Positions 17,016 through 25,555 of a DNA stretch of 64,000 nucleotides are shown here, in pieces (position 1 is the first letter of the stretch; each line of letters begins with the position of its first letter). The position numbers were made by a program, and so were the translations under genes. The DNA is taken from contig NZ_CP136136.1 of assembly GCF_038024875.1 (NCBI RefSeq), positions 1,612,001 through 1,676,000 on the forward strand, read 5' to 3'. Origin of the DNA: Gordonia rubripertincta. GTDB lineage: Bacteria > Actinomycetota > Actinomycetes > Mycobacteriales > Mycobacteriaceae. A model generated the notes under the pieces. That model was not told where the DNA came from and did not search any database. It saw only the letters and a program-made list of their open reading frames with translations.

Positions 17016-17028
17016 CCGCTTCCGCAAA
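17016..17028 (+). other. Candidate right attachment site (attR) of the island
   Basis: CCGCTTCCGC at 17,016-17,025, followed by AAA, repeats the 3' end of tRNA-Ser(TGA) (6377-6386, followed by CAAA) in direct orientation. It sits between the promoter region of the last island operon and the first chromosomal gene, where attR is expected. The identity is only 10 bases. Confidence 0.45.
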
Positions 17029-17064
17029 GAAGGCAATCGGTCGGCGCCGACCCAGCTGTGAATC

Positions 17065-17091
17065 GTGACACGAGGTGCCGCGCTCTATCAT
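17065..17091 (+). promoter_or_regulatory. Putative promoter of the SGNH hydrolase gene
   Basis: GTGACA (17,065-17,070) and TATCAT (17,086-17,091) are 15 bases apart. The GTG start follows nine bases later and has no Shine-Dalgarno, consistent with a leaderless mRNA. Confidence 0.3.
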
Positions 17092-17099
17092 TTCCTGCC

Positions 17100-17873
17100 G
17101 TGCAGTACTCGCGGTTCGTCGCCATCGGCGACAGTCAGACAGAGGGTCTGGGAGACCCGCACCCGGAGTACGAATTCCGCGGGTGGGCGGACCGCCTCGC
17201 CGAGCGGATGGCGGCGCTGAACCCGAATCTGCAGTACGCCAACCTGGCGATCCGCGGGAAACGGACGCGGCAGGTGCTGGAGGATCAGCTGGAGCCGGCG
17301 CTCGCCCTGCGACCGGATCTCATCGCCGCGCCGCTCGGGATGAACGACGTGATCGGCCGCTCCGACCTCGCCCAGGTCCGCGCCGACCTCGACGCGATCT
17401 ATCGCCGACTCGCGGACTCCGATGCCACGGTGATCGTCTCGACCTTCCCGAACATCGTCCGCACCATTCCGTTCGCCGCCCGCAAGGAACACCGGTTGCT
17501 GGAGCTGAACGAGATGAATCGCGAGTTCGCCGCGACCTACGGCTTCCTTCTCGTCGACCTCCATGCGGCGCCGGTGCTGACGGACCCGCGGTCGTGGTCG
17601 TCGGACCGCCTGCACGCCTCACCGTTCGGACACGAGCGGTTCGCCGACGCCGCAGCGCATGCCCTCGGTCTCCCCGACGCCACCGCCGACTGGGGCAATC
17701 CGCTGCCGCCCGCACCGGTTCCACATCCGGTGGCGGCCCTTGTCCGCGACACCCGGTGGGCGGTGGAGTTCTTCACACCGTGGCTGATCCGCAAGTTCCG
17801 CGGGGTTTCCCTCGGCGACGGCCGCGAGCCCAAGCGGCCGTCACTGAGCCCGATCATCCTCCGCGACAACTGA
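17100..17873 (+). CDS. SGNH/GDSL-family lipase-esterase
   Basis: A 257-residue hydrolase with block I FVAIGDSQTEGLGD (nucleophile Ser), block III LGMNDVI and block V DRLHASPFGHERFA supplying the Asp-His pair of the catalytic triad. No signal peptide is seen, so it is probably cytoplasmic; the substrate is unknown (esters or acylated carbohydrates in related enzymes). GTG 17100 puts the family motif eight residues from the start; an earlier GTG (17,058) would add 14 residues. First chromosomal gene right of the island. Confidence 0.85.
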   Translation: MQYSRFVAIGDSQTEGLGDPHPEYEFRGWADRLAERMAALNPNLQYANLAIRGKRTRQVLEDQLEPALALRPDLIAAPLGMNDVIGRSDLAQVRADLDAIYRRLADSDATVIVSTFPNIVRTIPFAARKEHRLLELNEMNREFAATYGFLLVDLHAAPVLTDPRSWSSDRLHASPFGHERFADAAAHALGLPDATADWGNPLPPAPVPHPVAALVRDTRWAVEFFTPWLIRKFRGVSLGDGREPKRPSLSPIILRDN

Positions 17874-17909
17874 AGGCTCAGATGTCTGCCTATTGGCGGT
17901 GTGCCACCG

Positions 17910-18665
17910 TCATTGCGGCAGTGAGGATTTGAGATGTCTGGCGAAGAAGCGACCGGCATCCTCGCCCGCGTGCAGCGGAATCCCGGTGTGCCCGCCCATG
18001 TTCGCCTGCAGGGTCTTCTCCTGCGAGCCGAGGGCGTCGAACAGTTCGAGGGCTCGTGGCCGGTCGTTCCAGGCGTCGTCCCACTGCAGCAGGACGTGCA
18101 CCGGGACGGCGACCTCGCGGGCCTCTTGCAACGTGGCGCGCGGAAGGTAGCTGCCGGCGAAGAGTCCGAGAGCGGCGATACGTGGCTCGACCAGGGCGAG
18201 GCGCACCCCGATCGCCGTCACGCCACCCGAATAACCGACAGGCCCGTCGACCTCGGGGAGGCGGAGCACCGCGTCGATGGTCGCCTGCAGCTCCGGCACC
18301 GCCCTGTCGACGAGCGGGAGCACGAGCCGGTCGATGATGTCTTCGGTGACCGGTTCTCCAACCGACAGTGCAGTGCGGAGTTCGGTGCGAGCATGATCGA
18401 CATCGGGTAGCGGGTTTCGCTCGCCGCTACCGGGGAGTTCGACCGTGGCGGTGGCGAAACCGCTGGCTGCGGCAATGCGCGCCCGGGCTACGAGTCGCGG
18501 GTGCATGCTCTGCAGCCCGCCGGGGTGGCCGGCAAGAATGAGCGGAGCCGGCGTCGAGGGAGGCGTCCACAGGGTGCCGGGGATGCCGTCGATGACGAGG
18601 TCGCGTTCGAGGACACCGTCGTCGAGGCGTCGACCGGTGGTGAATCGTGCGGGGGAGAATGGCAT
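17910..18665 (-). CDS. Alpha/beta hydrolase (dienelactone-hydrolase-like)
   Basis: A 251-residue alpha/beta-hydrolase-fold protein. The oxyanion-hole region reads LILAGHPGGLQSMHP, the nucleophile elbow is GYSGG, and a late NMGGHTGIP supplies the catalytic histidine. No signal peptide. Start ATG 18665 (MPFSPARFTTGRRL). Substrate unknown. It is divergent from xthA, with about 200 bases between them. Confidence 0.8.
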   Translation of the reverse strand: MPFSPARFTTGRRLDDGVLERDLVIDGIPGTLWTPPSTPAPLILAGHPGGLQSMHPRLVARARIAAASGFATATVELPGSGERNPLPDVDHARTELRTALSVGEPVTEDIIDRLVLPLVDRAVPELQATIDAVLRLPEVDGPVGYSGGVTAIGVRLALVEPRIAALGLFAGSYLPRATLQEAREVAVPVHVLLQWDDAWNDRPRALELFDALGSQEKTLQANMGGHTGIPLHAGEDAGRFFARHLKSSLPQ

Positions 18666-18872
18666 GGTTCTGTCCTTCGGAGTGCTCGTATGCGGCGCTC
18701 CCGGACGACCTACCGCCCGACCGTTACCCCTGCGAGGAGCACCCACGTCGAATCGTTCACGGGCACCACCTCCTCGTCCTCGGCACGGTCTCGCATGAGC
18801 ATAGCCCCGCGCCCCCGTGGTTGGTGTCGGCTCGTGCCGGCCACTAACTTGAACGCGAGTGAGAGGTGTTCC

Positions 18873-19802
18873 ATGAGTATCGACGGATTCACCGTTGCGT
18901 CGTTCAACGTCAACGGGATTCGGGCGGCGCGTCGGCGCGGCTTCGACGACTGGCTCGCGCAGCGCGATCCCGATGTCGTAGGCCTGCAGGAACTACGGTG
19001 TGGCGTCGACGATGTCGGGGAGTTCGCCGGCTACACCGCGGCAGTCGACGTCGGCACCATCCCGGGACGGAACGGCGTCGCGATCCTGACCCGCAGCGCA
19101 CCCGCCGCGGTGCGTACCTGGCTGACGCATCCCCCGAAAGCGCGTGGCCTGAATGCCTTCGCGCTCGAAGGACGGTATGTCGAGGTCGACCTGGCGGACC
19201 GGCCGCTCACCGTCGCCAACATCTACCTGCCCAAGGGCGGTCTGCCCGCGGAGCTGCAGCGGCCGGGGTCGATGCGCGAGAAGCCCGACGGTGGCGCCAA
19301 ACACGCACGCAAGCAACGTTTTCTGGCGGCCTTCGCCCGCGAGCTGCAGCGCAACCGGCTGGAGGCACGACGCGCCGGGCGGGAGTTCCTGCTGCTCGGC
19401 GACCTCAACGTCGCCCATCTCGAGCACGACGTCACCAACTGGCGCGCGGCCCGCAAGATGGAGGGCTTTCTGCCCGAGGAACGGGAGTGGTTCGGGGAGA
19501 TCACCGGACCGCGCCGCCTCGTCGACGTGGTGCGCGCACTCCACGGAGACCGTCCGGGGCCGCTGACCTGGTGGAGCTGGGCAGGGGAGTCCTTCGTCAA
19601 GGACGTCGGCTGGCGCATCGACCACCATCTCGCGACGCCCGGGCTCGCGCGTGGGGCGCGGTGGGTCGAGGTCGACAAGGAAGCCGCACCCGAGCTGCGG
19701 CTCTCCGATCACGCGCCCCTCGTCGTCGAATACACCGAGGTCAACGACGTAGAGAAGGGGCTGTCAGGCGGTCCACGACCCGCAGGTACTCAACTGGGCT
19801 GA
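18873..19802 (+). CDS. xthA: Exodeoxyribonuclease III / AP endonuclease
   Basis: Endonuclease/exonuclease/phosphatase fold, 309 residues. It has the family start SFNVNGIRAARRRGFDDWL, the metal-binding QELRC glutamate, GRNGVAIL, the catalytic GDLNVAH, and the C-terminal DHAPL aspartate-histidine motif. It cleaves DNA 5' to abasic sites in base excision repair. The long frame opens upstream, but ATG 18873 follows a GAGAGGTG Shine-Dalgarno and starts the conserved domain. The MFS gene follows after 13 bases. Confidence 0.92.
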   Translation: MSIDGFTVASFNVNGIRAARRRGFDDWLAQRDPDVVGLQELRCGVDDVGEFAGYTAAVDVGTIPGRNGVAILTRSAPAAVRTWLTHPPKARGLNAFALEGRYVEVDLADRPLTVANIYLPKGGLPAELQRPGSMREKPDGGAKHARKQRFLAAFARELQRNRLEARRAGREFLLLGDLNVAHLEHDVTNWRAARKMEGFLPEEREWFGEITGPRRLVDVVRALHGDRPGPLTWWSWAGESFVKDVGWRIDHHLATPGLARGARWVEVDKEAAPELRLSDHAPLVVEYTEVNDVEKGLSGGPRPAGTQLG

Positions 19803-19815
19803 TAATCTCCCGCCG

Positions 19816-21045
19816 GTGACAAGCTCTGCTCCGACCACCCGCGACGGCCTGGGTGCGCGCCTCCTGTTCACTCTGGCGCTCCTGTCGGCGACCGCACCGA
19901 TCGCGACCGATTTGTACCTGCCCTCGTTCATCGACGTCCAGGACGCTCTACACACGGACGCCACGCACGTGCAGTTGACGCTGACCGCGTTCCTGATCGG
20001 TGTGGGTGTCGGCCAGGTCATCTGGGGTCCGATCTCGGACCGGTTCGGTCGGCGTCTCCCGCTGATCATCGGCTCTGCCGGCGCGGTCATCGCCGGTGTG
20101 GTGGTGGTCGCGGCACCGAACATCGAGGTGCTGATCGGCGCCCGGTTCGTGCAGGCGCTCGCGGCGGCGTCCGGCATGGTCATCGCCCGCGCCGTCATCG
20201 CCGACCTCCTCCGCGGGTTCGCCGGCGCCCGGTCGATGACGCTGATGATGAGTATCCAGAGTCTCGCGCCGGTCATCGCGCCGCTCGTGGGAGGTGTTCT
20301 CGCAGGGCATGTTCCGTGGCGCGGCATCCTCGCGGTGATCCTGGCTACGGCGGTGTTGCAGCTGATCGGTGCGGTGACCTCGGTGCCGGAGACCCTGCCG
20401 CAGGAGCGTCGTGCACCGCGACTTCGGTTCGGGGACCTACTCGGTCGGCTGAAGCGCTCGGGGTTCATGGCCTACGTCCTGACGCAGGCCTTCGCGTTCG
20501 GCGCGCTGATGGCCTACATCTCGAGCTCGTCGTTCGTGTATCAGAACGTCATCGGAACGTCGGAGCTGGTGTACGGCTGCGCCTTTGCGGTCAACGCGCT
20601 GGGGATGATGGGCGGGGGACTGATCTCGTCGAGGCTGGCGCGTCGGCAGGTCCATCCCGCGACGACGATCAGGCGCAGTCTTCCCGTGTTGATCCTCGCC
20701 GCGTGCGGGGTGCTCGGCGCAGCGGTGTCGTCGGTGCCGGTCCTGCTGGTTGTCCCGCTGTTCGTCCTCGCCACGGCCATCGGCTTCATCTTCGGCAACG
20801 CGGCCGCCCTGGCCATGGAGCACACCCACGACGCCGCGGGCGCCGGCAGTGCCGTGCTCGGCGGGATCATGTTCCTCGTGGGTGGCGCGTTGTCCCCGCT
20901 GGGCGGCCTCGCCGGCGACCACACCGCGGTGCCGATGGCCTGCCTCATGATCGTCTCGTCGATCCTCACCGCGGTCTGCTTCGTGGTCGGCCGGCGCTAC
21001 GTCGCGCGCAACCCGCAATCGGAGGCGGCGTTCGCGCGCGCGTGA
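19816..21045 (+). CDS. Bcr/CflA-type MFS drug exporter
   Basis: A 409-residue, 12-helix major facilitator of the DHA1 Bcr/CflA branch. Diagnostic features: TAPIATDLYLPSF in helix 1, motif A GPISDRFGRRLPL between helices 2 and 3, and FVQALAAASGMVIARAVIADL in helix 4. It probably exports chloramphenicol- or bicyclomycin-like compounds by proton antiport, though the substrate cannot be read from sequence. The GTG start lies 13 bases after xthA and probably shares its transcript. Confidence 0.9.
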   Translation: MTSSAPTTRDGLGARLLFTLALLSATAPIATDLYLPSFIDVQDALHTDATHVQLTLTAFLIGVGVGQVIWGPISDRFGRRLPLIIGSAGAVIAGVVVVAAPNIEVLIGARFVQALAAASGMVIARAVIADLLRGFAGARSMTLMMSIQSLAPVIAPLVGGVLAGHVPWRGILAVILATAVLQLIGAVTSVPETLPQERRAPRLRFGDLLGRLKRSGFMAYVLTQAFAFGALMAYISSSSFVYQNVIGTSELVYGCAFAVNALGMMGGGLISSRLARRQVHPATTIRRSLPVLILAACGVLGAAVSSVPVLLVVPLFVLATAIGFIFGNAAALAMEHTHDAAGAGSAVLGGIMFLVGGALSPLGGLAGDHTAVPMACLMIVSSILTAVCFVVGRRYVARNPQSEAAFARA

Positions 21046-21066
21046 CCCGCGCGGCGGGGACGGGGC

Positions 21067-21882
21067 TCACACGACGGTGAGCACCGCCTGCAGGTACTCC
21101 CACTCCATGTGGCCGTCGGTGATGTACCGGTCGGCGAGCTCGGCGATGGCGGCGTCGAGTTCGGCGACGCGGGTCGGGTCGCCGGCGATGTTGCGGAAGG
21201 TCATGATCGTCGGACCGTAGTGGGCCTTGAAGAAGTCCCGGAAGGCGGCGCCGTCGGTGAACTCGTCGATCTTCACGGTCGTGGTGGTGAACCGGTGGTC
21301 GGTCACGCGGCCGTCGAACAGGGATCGCACGTGGTCGGTGCTGCCCCACAGTGGGCCGGGTTGTGCACCGGGAGGCGGGGGCGGTGCGTACGGCTTCATG
21401 ACCCCGAACAGCTCACCGATGAATCCCGTTGGCGTCCAGTTGATCAGACCGATTCTCCCGCCGGTTCGTACGACGCGGACGAGTTCGTCGGCGCACTTCT
21501 GGTGATTCGGTGCGAACATCACGCCGACGCAGGACGTCGCGATGTCGAAGTCGTCGTCGTCGAACGGGAGGTCCTCGGCATCGGCGGTGCGCCAGGTGAT
21601 GCCGAGGTCCTTGTGCCGCGCTTCGCCGGTCTCCAGCAGTTCGGGCGTGAGGTCGGTGGCGACGACGTGACCGCCGGCCCGGGCCGCGGGAACCGCGACA
21701 TTGCCGGCACCGGCCGCGACATCGAGGACCTTCTCGCCGGACCGGACGTGCAGGGCGTCGACGAGGCGCCTGCCCAGTGGTGCGATCAGGTCGGCGACGG
21801 CCGGGTAGTCGCCGGCCGCCCACAGCTTGCGGTGCTTGGCCTTCATCTCGGCGTCGAACGGGGTGGGGTGGATCGTGGTCAT
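21067..21882 (-). CDS. SAM-dependent methyltransferase (class I)
   Basis: A 271-residue Rossmann methyltransferase with motif I VLDVAAGAGNVAVPAARAG, an acidic loop ATDLTPELL, and motif IV region LPFDDDDFDIATS. The substrate is unknown; similar proteins act on small aromatic or polyketide substrates. ATG 21882 (MTTIHPTPF) has AGGA upstream; an ATG 36 bases earlier is also open. It is transcribed away from an HxlR regulator, a pairing that suggests local control. Confidence 0.85.
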   Translation of the reverse strand: MTTIHPTPFDAEMKAKHRKLWAAGDYPAVADLIAPLGRRLVDALHVRSGEKVLDVAAGAGNVAVPAARAGGHVVATDLTPELLETGEARHKDLGITWRTADAEDLPFDDDDFDIATSCVGVMFAPNHQKCADELVRVVRTGGRIGLINWTPTGFIGELFGVMKPYAPPPPPGAQPGPLWGSTDHVRSLFDGRVTDHRFTTTTVKIDEFTDGAAFRDFFKAHYGPTIMTFRNIAGDPTRVAELDAAIAELADRYITDGHMEWEYLQAVLTVV

Positions 21883-22058
21883 GATGGGAATCCTCGTGCT
21901 CGTTGGTGTCGTATTCATCTGGCGGACCTCTCGAGCATCCGCCGTCCACGGTGCATCCCTCCAGACCAACATCTGTACCGGAACCGGTTCACATTCTGTA
22001 CTGGTCAACGGTGTGCGGTGGGTGTGTACTTGGAGTCGACGGCGTGAGGGAGGATGCG

Positions 22059-22733
22059 ATGACGTCGTACGGACAGTTCTGCCCCGTCGCGAAGGCGATG
22101 GAGTTGCTCGACGAACGCTGGACGATTCTGATCGTCCGCGAAATGCTCCTGGGGAGTAGACATTTCAACGATCTGCGGCGCGGGGTGCCCAAAATGTCAC
22201 CGGCGCTGCTGACCAAGCGGCTGCGCAGTCTGGAACGCGCCGGGGTGGTCAACAGGTCGGTGGTCGGTGGTCGTTCGGTGTACACCCTGACGGCCATGGG
22301 ACAAGATTTGATGCCGGTGGTGGATGCCCTGAGTGAGTGGGGAATTCGCTGGGTCGGTGAGCTCGGCGACGCCGACCTCGATCCTCATCTGCTGATGTGG
22401 GACATGCGCCGGACCATCCCGGTCGGCCGGTGGCCACGTCGACGAACCATGGTGCAGTTCGTCTTTCGCGATGTGATCGGCAAGTCGCGATCCTGGTGGC
22501 TGGTTGTGTCGGGCGACGACGCGCAGGTGTGCGATTTCGATCCTGGTTACGAGGTCGACGCCACCATCGTGACCGATTTGAGAACCCTGACCGAGATCTG
22601 GCGCGGCGACATCGACTGGCGGTACGCGCTCAGCGCCGATCGAGCCGAGGTCCATGCCCCGGTGGGGATCGCCCGCGAGATCCCGTTGTGGATCGGGCAG
22701 AGCCTCTCGGCGGCCATCCCGCGTCCCGCGTGA
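22059..22733 (+). CDS. HxlR family regulator with C-terminal sensor-like domain
   Basis: A 224-residue protein. Residues 1-100 form the HxlR winged helix (CPVAKAMELLDERWTILIVREMLLG, with the conserved Cys near residue 8, and FNDLRRGVPKMSPALLTKRL). The C-terminal half (VQFVFRDV...WWLVVSGDDAQVCDFDPG...) resembles an SCP2-like ligand-binding fold often fused to HxlR in actinobacteria. GGGAGG precedes ATG 22059. The 176-base divergent region shared with the methyltransferase contains the repeat-rich ACCGGAACCGGTT, a possible operator. Confidence 0.85.
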   Translation: MTSYGQFCPVAKAMELLDERWTILIVREMLLGSRHFNDLRRGVPKMSPALLTKRLRSLERAGVVNRSVVGGRSVYTLTAMGQDLMPVVDALSEWGIRWVGELGDADLDPHLLMWDMRRTIPVGRWPRRRTMVQFVFRDVIGKSRSWWLVVSGDDAQVCDFDPGYEVDATIVTDLRTLTEIWRGDIDWRYALSADRAEVHAPVGIAREIPLWIGQSLSAAIPRPA

Positions 22734-22734
22734 A

Positions 22735-23718
22735 TCAGCGCAACCCGACCGACCGCGTCAGGATCGGCCAGGACACCGCCAGCTCTTCTTTCCAGTAGCC
22801 CCACTTGTGGGTCCCGCTGGGTCGCAGGTTGGAGGTGTAGGGGATGCCGAGTTGCTTGAAGCGGTTGCTCATCTGTCCGGTGCAGGTCCAGCTGCCGAAC
22901 TCGGCGATCATGCCCTGGATGGTCTCGCCGATCGGGTCGGAGAGCAGGTTGTTGTACTTCCCCGGGAGTCCGTTGCCCGACGACATGTAGATGGTCTTGC
23001 CGCGCAGCTTCTCCGCGTTCACGTAGGGATCGTGGGCACTCCACTCCGGGTCGCCCATCGGGCCCCACATGTTGTTCGCGTTGCCGCCGCCGCGGCTCAC
23101 GTCCCATCGGGTGAGCAGCTGATTCTGTGGGCTCGAGATGTTGGCGCAGTCGCTGTAACCGGCCACCCCGCGGTACAGCGCGGGGCGTCGGGTGGCGAGG
23201 GTCAGGGCTGCGACCCCGCCCATGGACGCCCCGGCGATGGCGTTGCGACCGTTGCCGTCGAACTCCTCGTCGATCAGCGGGGGCAGTTCCTCGGTCAGGA
23301 AAGTCTCGTACATGTACTTCTTGCCGACGCCGGGATCGACTGCGCGCCAGTCGGTGTAGTAGCTGTGCGGATCGCCGACCGGCGTCACGACGTTGAGCTT
23401 CTCGCCGGCGGCCAGCTGCTGCAGGTGCGTCATCGCGTACCAGCCGGACTCCTCATCGTGCGCCTCGGCGCCGTCGAGCATGTACAGCGTCGGGCGCGTG
23501 GTGTCCCCGGCCGGATGCTGGACGTCGACGGTGATCTCGCGACCCATCGACGGCGACCAGACCTTCAGGCGCTCGCGTCCGTCGAAGGCGGTGGTCGAGA
23601 CGATGCGGGCGGTGTTCTGGTCGGCGACGGCGGACGGGACTCCCGGGGCGAGTGCCAGCGCGACGAGTGACGCCCCGACCGCCACCAGTGCCCCGGTCAG
23701 CGTTCGGCGTCGTCGCAT
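22735..23718 (-). CDS. Secreted mycolyltransferase-like esterase (antigen 85 family)
   Basis: A 327-residue protein with a Sec signal peptide (MRRRRTLTGALVAVGASLVALALAPGVPSAVA, cut near residue 32). Antigen 85/corynomycolyl transferase fold: LYMLDGAEA, FLTEELPPLID, nucleophile GASMGG, NMWGPMGDPEW, and the C-terminal histidine motif GTHKWGYWKEEL. It would transfer mycolates to trehalose or arabinogalactan in the cell envelope. A second homologue lies at 28,690. It ends two bases from the convergent HxlR gene. Confidence 0.88.
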   Translation of the reverse strand: MRRRRTLTGALVAVGASLVALALAPGVPSAVADQNTARIVSTTAFDGRERLKVWSPSMGREITVDVQHPAGDTTRPTLYMLDGAEAHDEESGWYAMTHLQQLAAGEKLNVVTPVGDPHSYYTDWRAVDPGVGKKYMYETFLTEELPPLIDEEFDGNGRNAIAGASMGGVAALTLATRRPALYRGVAGYSDCANISSPQNQLLTRWDVSRGGGNANNMWGPMGDPEWSAHDPYVNAEKLRGKTIYMSSGNGLPGKYNNLLSDPIGETIQGMIAEFGSWTCTGQMSNRFKQLGIPYTSNLRPSGTHKWGYWKEELAVSWPILTRSVGLR

Positions 23719-23836
23719 GCGTCATCCCTCGTCGTGGGTCTGGTGACCCGTCGAGTATGGGACAGATGTGACGGATGAGGCAGGTGTTGTGACCGGATCG
23801 TAACGACGGGCGCTGCACACGCCGCCGATTCGGGAG

Positions 23837-24637
23837 CTAGGCGATGTCGCGTCGCAGCGTGGTGTACCGCCCGATCACCGCGAACGCGGCGATGTACACC
23901 AGCATCACGAGAGCGCCGGCCCACTGCGGGAGCAGATCCCCCGCGCCCTCACCCATGCTGGCGTAGAAGCTCGTGCCCACCAGGGCGTCGGCCGCCGACC
24001 CGGGCAGGAATTTCGACACCGACGCGGTGGCCTCGAAGGAGGCCAGCGCGATCCGGGCGATCGGCTCGACGAGCTGGGTGAACGCCAGCAGGATGACGAT
24101 CGAGGCGACCTGATTGTAGACCACCGCGCCGAAGGCGACGCCCAGTGCCGTCCACAACACCATCACGAGCATCGACAGGACGATGACCTCGATGGTCGAC
24201 GTGTCGCCGAGGTAGGCGCCGTCGCCGACCAGGGCGAGAACCGGGGCGGCGGTCGCCACGACGGCAAGCGTGCCGAGGATGCCGTACAGCGCACCGATCG
24301 GGATGCCTGCGATCAGCTTGGCCGTCAACAGGATTCCGCGTCGTGGTTCCACCAGGAGGCTGGCGGTGATGGTCTTGTGGCGGAACTCGCCGGTCACCGC
24401 CAAACTGCCGATCACCAGCGCGAAGACGTAACCGATCGGTGAGGTCAGTGCGTAGATCGAGCGGGCGAGGTCGCCGCCGGAGAGCAGCACCGGCTGGTTC
24501 ATCGCGCTCTCGGCGTTGAGCGAAAAGGCAAGGACTGCACCGATGAAGGCCAGATATCCGACCATCGCGACGAGCAGCACCCACCACATCCGGGTGGAGA
24601 TGAACTTGCGGTACTCCGCGACCAGCGCCGCCTTCAT
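23837..24637 (-). CDS. ABC-2 type transporter permease
   Basis: A 266-residue permease with about six transmembrane helices: N-terminal MKAALVAEYRKFISTRMWWVLLV, GYVFALVIGSLAVTGEFRHKT (the conserved EFRH motif after helix 2), and a final AFAVIGRYTTLRRDIA. Typical of bacitracin/lantibiotic or heavy-metabolite exporters. Its ATG overlaps the stop of the ATPase gene (ATGA), so the two form one exporter. Substrate unknown. Confidence 0.88.
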   Translation of the reverse strand: MKAALVAEYRKFISTRMWWVLLVAMVGYLAFIGAVLAFSLNAESAMNQPVLLSGGDLARSIYALTSPIGYVFALVIGSLAVTGEFRHKTITASLLVEPRRGILLTAKLIAGIPIGALYGILGTLAVVATAAPVLALVGDGAYLGDTSTIEVIVLSMLVMVLWTALGVAFGAVVYNQVASIVILLAFTQLVEPIARIALASFEATASVSKFLPGSAADALVGTSFYASMGEGAGDLLPQWAGALVMLVYIAAFAVIGRYTTLRRDIA

Positions 24638-25548
24638 CGCACAGCTCCCATCGCCGGCGTGGCCGCACCGGTCAGTTGCAGGAAGACGGTCTCGAGATCG
24701 GCTCCGGCGTCGGTGAGTTCGTGCAACTCGATTCCGGCGCCGAAGGCCGCGGAGCCGACGGTGGCCGTGTCGACACCATGGACACGGAAACCGCCGGGGG
24801 CGTCCTCGATCCGCCAGTCGCGTTCGCGTGCCAGTGCCACGAACGACGCGGGGCTCGGGGTCCGGACCCCAACGGCGTGGACGGCGAGGTCCTCGAACTC
24901 GGTCAGGGTCGAGGCGCGAACGAGCCGGCCGTTGCTGATGACCACCACGTCGTCGACGGTGCTGCGCACCTCTGCCAGAACGTGACTCGAGAGCAGCACC
25001 GTCCGACCTTCGCGTGCCAGCGATCGGAGGAGTCCGCGCAGCCAGACGATGCCCTGTGGATCGAGACCGTTCGCCGGTTCGTCGAGGATGATCACGCCCG
25101 GATCGCCGAGCAGTGCCGTCGCCAGGCCCAGGCGCTGGCGCATGCCCATCGAGTAGCCACCGACCCGACGGTCCACGGCCCCGGTGAGTCCGACGAAGTC
25201 CAGTAACTCCCGGCACCGTGTAGTGGACACTCCGACCTGCGGTGCCAGGGCCTCGAGGTGCCCGAGTCCGGTGCGGCCCGGGTGGAAGCTCGACGCCTCC
25301 AGCGCCGCCCCGACTTGCTGTGCGGGCCGACGGATCTGCCGGTACGGACGGTCGCCGATGAGCGCGCGGCCGGCCGTCGGCTCGACGAGACCCAGCAGCA
25401 TCCGGAGGGTGGTCGTCTTGCCCGAACCGTTCGGTCCGAGGAAGCCGGTCACGCGCCCCGGCGCGACCGTGAACGACAGTTCGTCGACCGCGGTGACCGC
25501 GCCGAAGCGCTTGGTCAGACCATCGATCGTGATGGCAGGGGAGTTCAA
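24634..25548 (-). CDS. ABC transporter ATP-binding protein
   Basis: A 304-residue ATPase of the CcmA/BcrA type: Walker A GPNGSGKTT, signature GYSMGMRQRLGLA, Walker B VIILDEPANGLDPQG and LSSHVL. The C-terminal 80 residues form the accessory domain usual in this family. No ATG or GTG start is available outside the upstream CorA-like gene; TTG 25548 (LNSPAITIDGLTKRFG) is the likely start, seven bases after that gene's stop. It is coupled to the permease by a four-base overlap. Confidence 0.88.
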   Translation of the reverse strand: MNSPAITIDGLTKRFGAVTAVDELSFTVAPGRVTGFLGPNGSGKTTTLRMLLGLVEPTAGRALIGDRPYRQIRRPAQQVGAALEASSFHPGRTGLGHLEALAPQVGVSTTRCRELLDFVGLTGAVDRRVGGYSMGMRQRLGLATALLGDPGVIILDEPANGLDPQGIVWLRGLLRSLAREGRTVLLSSHVLAEVRSTVDDVVVISNGRLVRASTLTEFEDLAVHAVGVRTPSPASFVALARERDWRIEDAPGGFRVHGVDTATVGSAAFGAGIELHELTDAGADLETVFLQLTGAATPAMGAVR

Positions 25549-25555
25549 CGTCGGG

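Larger units (their letters stand above)
6377..17028. mobile_element. Accessory island integrated at tRNA-Ser(TGA)
   Basis: About 10.6 kb of accessory DNA with lower and uneven GC lies between the intact tRNA-Ser gene and the resumption of ordinary chromosomal genes at the SGNH hydrolase. Directly after the tRNA, on the opposite strand, is a large serine recombinase remnant. The last bases of the tRNA (CCGCTTCCGC at 6377-6386) recur in the same orientation at 17,016-17,025, both followed by an A-rich triplet, giving candidate attL and attR. Contents: recombinase remnant, stop-interrupted gene, DUF349 protein, Gabija pair between direct repeats, unknown gene, and a two-gene membrane operon. 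No intact integrase remains, so the island looks immobilised. The boundaries are inferred. Confidence 0.65.
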
